A stretch of DNA of 64,000 nucleotides, from NCBI RefSeq assembly GCF_042485795.1, contig NZ_CP169368.1, forward strand, positions 248,001 to 312,000. Reading direction: 5' to 3'. The notes below the pieces were generated by a model. The model was not told where the DNA came from, did no database searches, and worked only from the letters and a program-made list of their open reading frames with translations. This stretch comes from Lonepinella sp042485795. GTDB lineage: Bacteria; Pseudomonadota; Gammaproteobacteria; Enterobacterales; Pasteurellaceae. Below are positions 53,471 through 61,000 of this stretch, one piece after another (the first letter of the stretch is position 1; every line of letters begins with the position of its first letter). The translations under genes were made by a program, and so were the position numbers.

Positions 53471-53902
53471 ATGACGAATAAATTGGATATTTCTAGCTTA
53501 CAAAAAGCCATTATTGCTTTGCAATCTGCTAATGAGATTGTGTCAAATAAGCTGTGGTTTGAGCAGCAAGAAACCCAAGTGCAAAATACCTTGATCGCAG
53601 GGTTGATTCAGAATTTTGAGTTTGTGTATGAACTGAGTATTAAAATGCTGAAACGGCAGTTAGAACAAGATGCACTCAGTCCTGATGAAATTGACCAAAG
53701 TAATTTCCGTGATCTGTTGCGATTAGCGGGTGAGAAAGGGCTGATTGATAGCGTAGAAAATTGGTTTGAGTATCGCAAAATGCGAAATATTACTTCGCAC
53801 ACCTATGATGAAGATAAGGCACATCAAGTGTGCGGTTCGATGAGTGAGTTTTTGGCAAGTAGTCAGGCGTTGTTGCAACAGTTAGAGCAACGCAATGGCT
53901 AG
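53471..53902 (+). CDS. HEPN-type nucleotidyltransferase substrate-binding protein, orphan
   Basis: A 143-residue all-helical protein of the HI0074 type (Pfam NTase_sub_bind, HEPN-like), with QNTLIAGLIQNFEFVYELSIKMLKR and EYRKMRNITSHTYDEDKA. The latter contains the RxxxxH-type HEPN signature (RKMRNITSH). Such proteins normally pair with a small MNT nucleotidyltransferase, often as a toxin-antitoxin pair. No MNT gene is next to it: it lies 9 bp after waaF and overlaps waaC by 8 bp. It might be a remnant or act with a partner elsewhere. Confidence 0.88.
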   Translation: MTNKLDISSLQKAIIALQSANEIVSNKLWFEQQETQVQNTLIAGLIQNFEFVYELSIKMLKRQLEQDALSPDEIDQSNFRDLLRLAGEKGLIDSVENWFEYRKMRNITSHTYDEDKAHQVCGSMSEFLASSQALLQQLEQRNG

Positions 53903-54854
53903 AATTTGTATCATCAAAACCTCTTCACTGGGCGATGTGCTGCATTGTTTGCCTGCTCTAACCGATGCCCAAAAGGCGTTAGGTGATGTGCAATTTGATT
54001 GGGTGGTGGAAGAAAATTTTGCAGAAATTCCTGCTTGGCATGTGGCAGTTAATCAGGTGATCCCGATTGCGATTCGCCGTTGGCGGAAAAATTTATTTGC
54101 TACACACACCTATCAACAATGGCACGCCTACAAGCAACAATTACAAGCCAATCAATATGATGCCATAATTGATGCCCAAGGTTTGATTAAAAGTGCGTTG
54201 TTTGCCACCCGTTTAGCACGGGGAAAAAAATTCGGTTACGACCGAAAATCCATTCGTGAGCCGTTGGCAAGTTGCTTTTACGATAAAACCTTTGCTATTG
54301 ACTATCAACAACATGCGGTAGAGCGGATTCGCCAACTGTTTGCACAATCTTTAGGTTACGCCTTGCCCGAAAGCAAAGGGGATTATGGTATTGTTCAACA
54401 TTTTCAACAATCCTATTCAAGCAAGCCTTATATCATTTTTGTTCACGCTACCACCAGAGCAGATAAACATTGGCTGGATAGCGAATGGAAAAAATTAGCG
54501 GAAAAAATCACCGCACTTTTTCCTGATTTAGCCATTCGTTTGCCTTGGGGAAACCAAACAGAAAAACAACGAGCAGAATGGATCGCACAAGGCTTGCCAA
54601 ATGTCATAGTGTTGCCGAAATCCAATTTAACTGAATTAGCTCATCAAATTGCCAATGCTAAAGCCGTGGTGTCAGTTGACACTGGATTAGCTCATTTAAC
54701 TGCTGCATTAGATGTCCCCAATATTACTTTATATGGTGCGACAAACCCTAAACTCATTGGTTGTTATGGCAAAAATCAATATTATTTACAAAAAAATTCC
54801 ATGGCAGAAATTTATGTAAAAGATGTGTTAGAACTGTTAAGAATATTAAGATAA
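53895..54854 (+). CDS. waaC: ADP-heptose:LPS heptosyltransferase I
   Basis: WaaC adds the first heptose to Kdo of lipid A. The 319-residue GT9 protein has MARICIIKTSSLGDVLHCLPAL at the start, the donor-site residues around HATTRADKHW, and SVDTGLAHLTAALDVPNITLYGATNP near the end (E. coli 319 residues). It is in one run with waaF and the HEPN gene. An uptake signal lies inside at about 54511. Confidence 0.96.
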   Translation: MARICIIKTSSLGDVLHCLPALTDAQKALGDVQFDWVVEENFAEIPAWHVAVNQVIPIAIRRWRKNLFATHTYQQWHAYKQQLQANQYDAIIDAQGLIKSALFATRLARGKKFGYDRKSIREPLASCFYDKTFAIDYQQHAVERIRQLFAQSLGYALPESKGDYGIVQHFQQSYSSKPYIIFVHATTRADKHWLDSEWKKLAEKITALFPDLAIRLPWGNQTEKQRAEWIAQGLPNVIVLPKSNLTELAHQIANAKAVVSVDTGLAHLTAALDVPNITLYGATNPKLIGCYGKNQYYLQKNSMAEIYVKDVLELLRILR

Positions 54855-54964
54855 TCAGAGGGTTAAAATTTATATATTTTTTGTTTAATTATCACTCAGA
54901 ACATACCTTTCATTTGAAGACCTTATTATTTATTCCTAAATGTTAATAAATCCTATGAAACTTC

Positions 54965-54993
54965 TGGAAATACGGGGGTTTTCCTACTATAAT
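54965..54993 (+). promoter_or_regulatory. Probable sigma-70 promoter of the adhesin gene
   Basis: TGGAAA (54965-54970) and a perfect TATAAT (54988-54993) with 17-base spacing, 107 bp upstream of the adhesin ATG. AAGGAT at 55089 is the ribosome binding site. I see no homopolymer or tandem repeat near the promoter that would indicate promoter phase variation. The rest of 54855-55099 is plain AT-rich sequence. Confidence 0.6.
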
Positions 54994-55099
54994 GCGGAAA
55001 TTAATTTTAATCAAATTGCTCTCCCCATAAGCAAAAGCAAAATAGGCAATTTGTTTTTTATTATTCATTGCTTAGTATCTTAATCAAAAAGGATCAATT

Positions 55100-58000
55100 A
55101 TGAACGTTCATAAATCTTCTACAATAGCACAAGCCACTTCTGGATCTGGAAAAAATTCCCCAATGATGAGAGCCACAAGTTCTTCTGTATCTAAATCTAA
55201 CGCAAAAGCTAAATTCTTTGCTTATAACCTTTTTACATCTGCACTGATCTTAATGAGTGGACAGTCTTTTGCAGGAACAGGGATTTATGTTAATGATGGA
55301 ACAGATGCCTCTTGTTCCGTAACTTTTGATGGTGGTAGTGGTGGTGATATTTATACTGGTATGTATTCGCTTAATTCTAGTTTGGTAACAAGTGCGAATA
55401 GAATTGATAGTGGCTTTACGATGAAAGCAGGGGCTGCTGATTTTATAAAATACTATTATCCTCAAAATTCTTGTTTGACATCAGATAAAGAAACCCAAAC
55501 CTACCGAACCTTATTTTATGGTGACGCTAACTATTCAGGTTCAAAACACTTAACCCTTGGTGGTCGTTTAGATGTTAACAGCGGAATTATTGGCGTTGGC
55601 AACCGAGGTACAAATGGCACAAGTGCAACCAATAGTATTCGTATGGGAACTGGCACTTCATTAAATGATACTAACGATAAAAACAATGCCATTACTATCG
55701 GGGTTAATTCTAGTGCTTCTGCTGAGAGTGCTGTTGCATTAGGCAATACAACGACTGCTTCGGGTGAAAGTACAGTTGCTATCGGTACACTGGCAAAATC
55801 CACGAATTATAGAGCTGTCGCAGTAGGTCATAATGCACAAGCAACAGGGTCTCGATCTACAGCATTAGGCACGGAAAGTGTGGCTTCGGTAGAATCTGCA
55901 GTAGCTATCGGTGATACTAGTAACGCATCGGCAAAAAGTGCTCTTGCACTAGGCACAAGTTCTGTTGCTAGTGGTACCGACTCCGCCGCCCTTGGTAGCA
56001 GAGCTAATGCAACAGCGACGAGTGCATTAGCAGTTGGTAGTACCGCTAATGCTACAGCAAGAAATGCGACCGCCGTCGGTGGACAAGCACAAGCTTCGGG
56101 CGAAACTTCGGTGGCATTAGGTACCGCTGCAAATGCTTCGAAAGGTAATACTGTTGCGGTGGGAGCTTCATCAAGTGCTGCTGGCGATAATGCCATTGCT
56201 GTAGGTGTAAAAACTACAGCTACTACAAACAGTGCTATTGCCATTGGTAATCAAGCAAATGCTACAGGTGAAACTTCTTCTATTGCGATTGGTCGTCAAA
56301 GTGTTGCCTCAGGCACCAGTTCTATCGCACAAGGCTATAAGAGTTCAGCGACAGTAGCAAACAGTGTGGCTTTAGGTTCAAACAGTGTGGCTAGCACTGC
56401 TGCTGGTACAGTAGGTACTGACCCATTAAGTGTAGCAAGCACAACTGATCTTGCAAGTACAACTTGGAAATCAACTTATGCTGCAGTATCAGTGGGTAAT
56501 GGCTCGACTGCTACTCGTCAAATTACAAGCGTTGCTGCGGGTACACAAGATACCGATGCAGTCAACGTTGCTCAATTAAAAGCGGCTGGTTTTAAATTAG
56601 CAACAACAGCTTCTGCTGGTGAAGTTGATAATTCATCAACAGCTGATAAAAATATTCAAAACGGTGAAACACTCACTGTTGATGCAGGCAAAAATATTAA
56701 AGTAACACAAACAGGTCAGAATGTAAGCATTGCAACTAAAGATGAGGTTGAATTTACTAGCGTTACTGCAGCAGGTACAAAATTATCTTCCGCAGGGTTA
56801 ACTTTTGTGGATAGTACAGGTACTCAAGTCGCTAATAGCCCGAGTATTACTGCTACAGGTATTAATGCTGGTAATAATAAAATCACTAATGTTGCTAATG
56901 GTACAGGTGCAAACGATGCGGTTAATTTTAGTCAATTACAAGCCTCTCAAGCTGCCTCTAAAGAGGATGTAAAATCTACCGATAAAACTGTGACAGTTAC
57001 GAAAACTCAAGGTGCAGATAACTCCAATATATTTGACCTATCTGTCAATGTTGATGGTACAAGTATTACCAAGAATAGTACTACAGGTGCATTACAAGTT
57101 AACACGACTACTTTAACAACCACAGGTGGCAAAGTTGATACACCTGCGAATACGAATGCCTTAGCTACTGCTAGTGATATTGCAAACGCTATTAATAATT
57201 CAGGCTTTACTGCAAAAGCTAATAGTGATTCTGGCGAATTGATTACAGCAGGTGAGGAAGTCAACTTCATTAATGGTGAGAATATAGCAATCACCCGTGA
57301 TGGAAGTAATTTTACAGTTGCAACCGCTAAGAATGTTACATTTGATAATGTTACTGTAGGTGGTGTCAAAGTTGATGGTACAACTAACAAAATCACTGGT
57401 TTAGAAGCTGGTACTGCGAATACTGACGCTGTCAATGTGGGTCAATTAAATAAAGAAGTTGCCGCTTCAAAAGAGGCAGTTATTACATCAGATAGTGCAT
57501 TAAAGGTAACGACCTCTACAAACACCACCACTGGTGCTAATATTTATGACATAGCCGTCAATACTGTTGCACTGACAACAGGTACTAACGGTAGTATCAC
57601 TGCACCAGCCACCGCTGATGAAGGTAAATTAGTCACAGCAAAAGATGTAGCTTCTGCGATTAACAATGCTGGTTTCACCTTAAAAACATCGGCAAATGGT
57701 GGTAAAAAAGATACCACATCAACAACAGACGAATTAATCAATGCAGGTGAGGTGATTGATTTAGCGGCAGGTAAGAACTTAACCGTAAAACAAGAAGCAG
57801 ATGGTAAAGTTACTTATTCTCTTGCTGATGAAATAACACTTAATAAAGTGACGACTGGTAATACTGTAATGGATACCAATGGTATCACTATTGCAGCTCC
57901 AACGGGTGGAACTACGACCGATGTTAAATTAACCAACTCAGGGTTAGACAATGGTAATAATAAAATCACCAATGTTGCTAATGGTACAGGTACAAATGAT

Positions 58001-61000
58001 GCGGTTAATTTTAGTCAATTACAAGCATCGAAAGAAGAAGTTAAATCTGATGATAAATCAGTGAAAATTACACAATCGCAAAATACCACCACTGGTGCAA
58101 ATATATATGATTTATCTGTTGCTATTGATGGCACAACTGTTACTAAAGATGCCTCAACAGGTCAACTTAAAGCAAATACCGTTGATTTCACTATAGATAC
58201 AGCAGGTAAAGTAACCGCTAATACGAGTGATAATGCCCTAGCTACCGCTGGTGATATTGCAAAAGCTATTAATGGTTCAGGCTTTACTGCAAAAGCTAAT
58301 AGTGATTCTGGCGAATTGATTACTGCAGGTGAGGAAGTCAACTTCATTAATGGTGATAATATAGCAATCACCCGTAGTGGAAGTAATTTTACAGTGGCAA
58401 CTACTAAAGATGTTACATTTAATAGTGTTAGTGTAGGTAATGTCAAAGTTGATGGTACAACTAACAAAATCACTGGTTTAGAAGCTGGTACAGATGCGAA
58501 TGATGCGGTGAATGTTCAACAACTTACAGATGAATTGGCAATTATTGATGACGCTATTGCTGCTTCACAAGAGGAAGTGACCACATCAGATAGTGCATTA
58601 AAAGTAACTACCTCCACAAACACCACTACTGGTGCCAATATTTATGATATCGCTATTAATTCTGTTGCTCTGGCAACAGATTCTAACGGCAAGGTGACCG
58701 CTCCAACAACTGCTGATGCAGGTAAATTAGTCACGGCAGAAAATGTAGCTTCTGCGATTAACAATGCTGGTTTCACCTTAAAAACATCGGCAAATGGTGG
58801 TACAAAGGATGCAACATCAACAGCAGATGAATTAATCAATGCAGGTGATGTAATTGATTTAGTGGCAGGTAAGAACTTAACTGTCAAACAAGAAGCAAAT
58901 GGTACTGTTACTTATGCTCTTGCGAAAGAAATAGATCTTAATAAAGTGACGACTGGTAATACTGTAATGGATACCAATGGTATCACTATTGCAGCTCCAA
59001 CGGGTGCAACTACCACAGCAGTTAAATTAACCAATACAGGCTTAGATAATGGTGGTAATAAAATCACCAATGTTGCGGCTGGTACAGATGAAAATGATGC
59101 CGTGAATGTAGGTCAATTAACTGACGAATTAGCCATTATTGATGACGCTATTGCAGCCTCACAAGAAGAAGTCACATCTAATGATAAATCCGTAACTATC
59201 GCAACCACTCAAAATGCTGATGGAGCTAATGTATTTGATTTATCAGTTAATGTTGATGATACAACTATTACTAAAGATGCCACAACAGGTCAACTTAAAG
59301 CGAATACCGTTAATTTCACTACAGATGCTAAAGGCAGTGTAACCGCTAATACAAATCCTAATTCTCTGGCTACCGCCGGTGATATTGCAAACGCTATTAA
59401 TAGTTCAGGCTTTACTGCAAAAGCGAATGGTGATTCTGGCGAATTAATTACAGCAGGTGAGGAAGTCAACTTCATTAATGGTGATAATATAGCAATCACC
59501 CGTAGTGGAAGTAATTTTACAGTGGCAACTACTAAAGATGTTACATTTAATAGTGTTAGTGTAGGTAATGTCAAAGTTGATGGTACAACTAACAAAATCA
59601 CTGGTTTAGAAGCTGGTACAGATGCGAATGATGCGGTGAATGTTCAACAACTTACAGATGAATTGGCAATTATTGATGACGCTATTGCTGCTTCACAAGA
59701 GGAAGTGACTACATCAGATAGTGCATTAACAGTAACTACCTCTACAAATGCCACCACTGGTGCTAATATTTATGATATTGCTATTAATTCTGTTGCTCTG
59801 GCAACAGACACTAACGGCAAGGTGACTGCACCAGACGCCGCTGATGAAGGTAAATTGGTCACAGCAAAAGATGTGGCTTCTGCGATTAACAATGCTGGTT
59901 TCACCTTAAAAACATCGGCAAATGGTGGTACAAAGGATGCAACATCCACAGCAGATGAATTAATCAATGCAGGTGATGTAATTGATTTAGTGGCAGGTAA
60001 GAACTTAACTGTCAAACAAGAAGCGAATGGTACCGTTACTTATGCAACTAAAAACGATGTTAATTTTACCACGGTAACAACTGAAGACGCAGCGGGTAAC
60101 AAAACTGTTACTAGCGGGACAGGTATCGTTATTACTCCTAATACTGGAAATGCTGTTAGCTTGACTGGTAACGGGTTAGATAATGGTGGTAATAAAATTA
60201 CCAATGTTGCAGCTGGTACAGATGAAAATGATGCCGTGAATGTAGGTCAATTAACTGACGAATTAGCCATTATTGATGATGCTATTGCAGCCTCACAAGA
60301 AGAAGTCACATCTAATGATAAATCCGTAACTATCGCAACCACTCAAAATGCTGATGGAGCTAATGTATTTGATTTATCAGTTAATGTTGATGATACAACT
60401 ATTACTAAAGATGCCACAACAGGTCAACTTAAAGCGAATACCGTTAATTTCACTACAGATGCTAAAGGCAGTGTAACCGCTAATACAAATCCTAATTCTC
60501 TGGCTACCGCCGGTGATATTGCAAACGCTATTAATAGTTCAGGCTTTACTGCAAAAGCTAATAGTGATGCAGGTGAATTGATTACTGCAGGTGAAGAAGT
60601 TAATTTCGTTAATGGTAATAATATAGAAATTACCCGTCAGGGAAGTAATTTTACGGTTGCAACCGCTAAGGATGTTAAATTTGATAATGTTACTGTAGGT
60701 AATGTCAAAGTTGATGGTACAACTAACAAAATCACTGGTTTAGAAGCTGGTACAGATGCAAATGATGCGGTGAATGTTCAACAACTTACAGATGAATTGG
60801 CAATTATTGATGACGCTATTGCTGCTTCACAAGAGGAAGTGACCACATCAGATAGTGCATTAAAAGTAACTACCTCCACAAACACCACTACTGGTGCCAA
60901 TATTTATGATATCGCTATTAATTCTGTTGCTCTGGCAACAGATTCTAACGGCAAGGTGACCGCTCCAACAACTGCTGATGCAGGTAAATTAGTCACGGCA

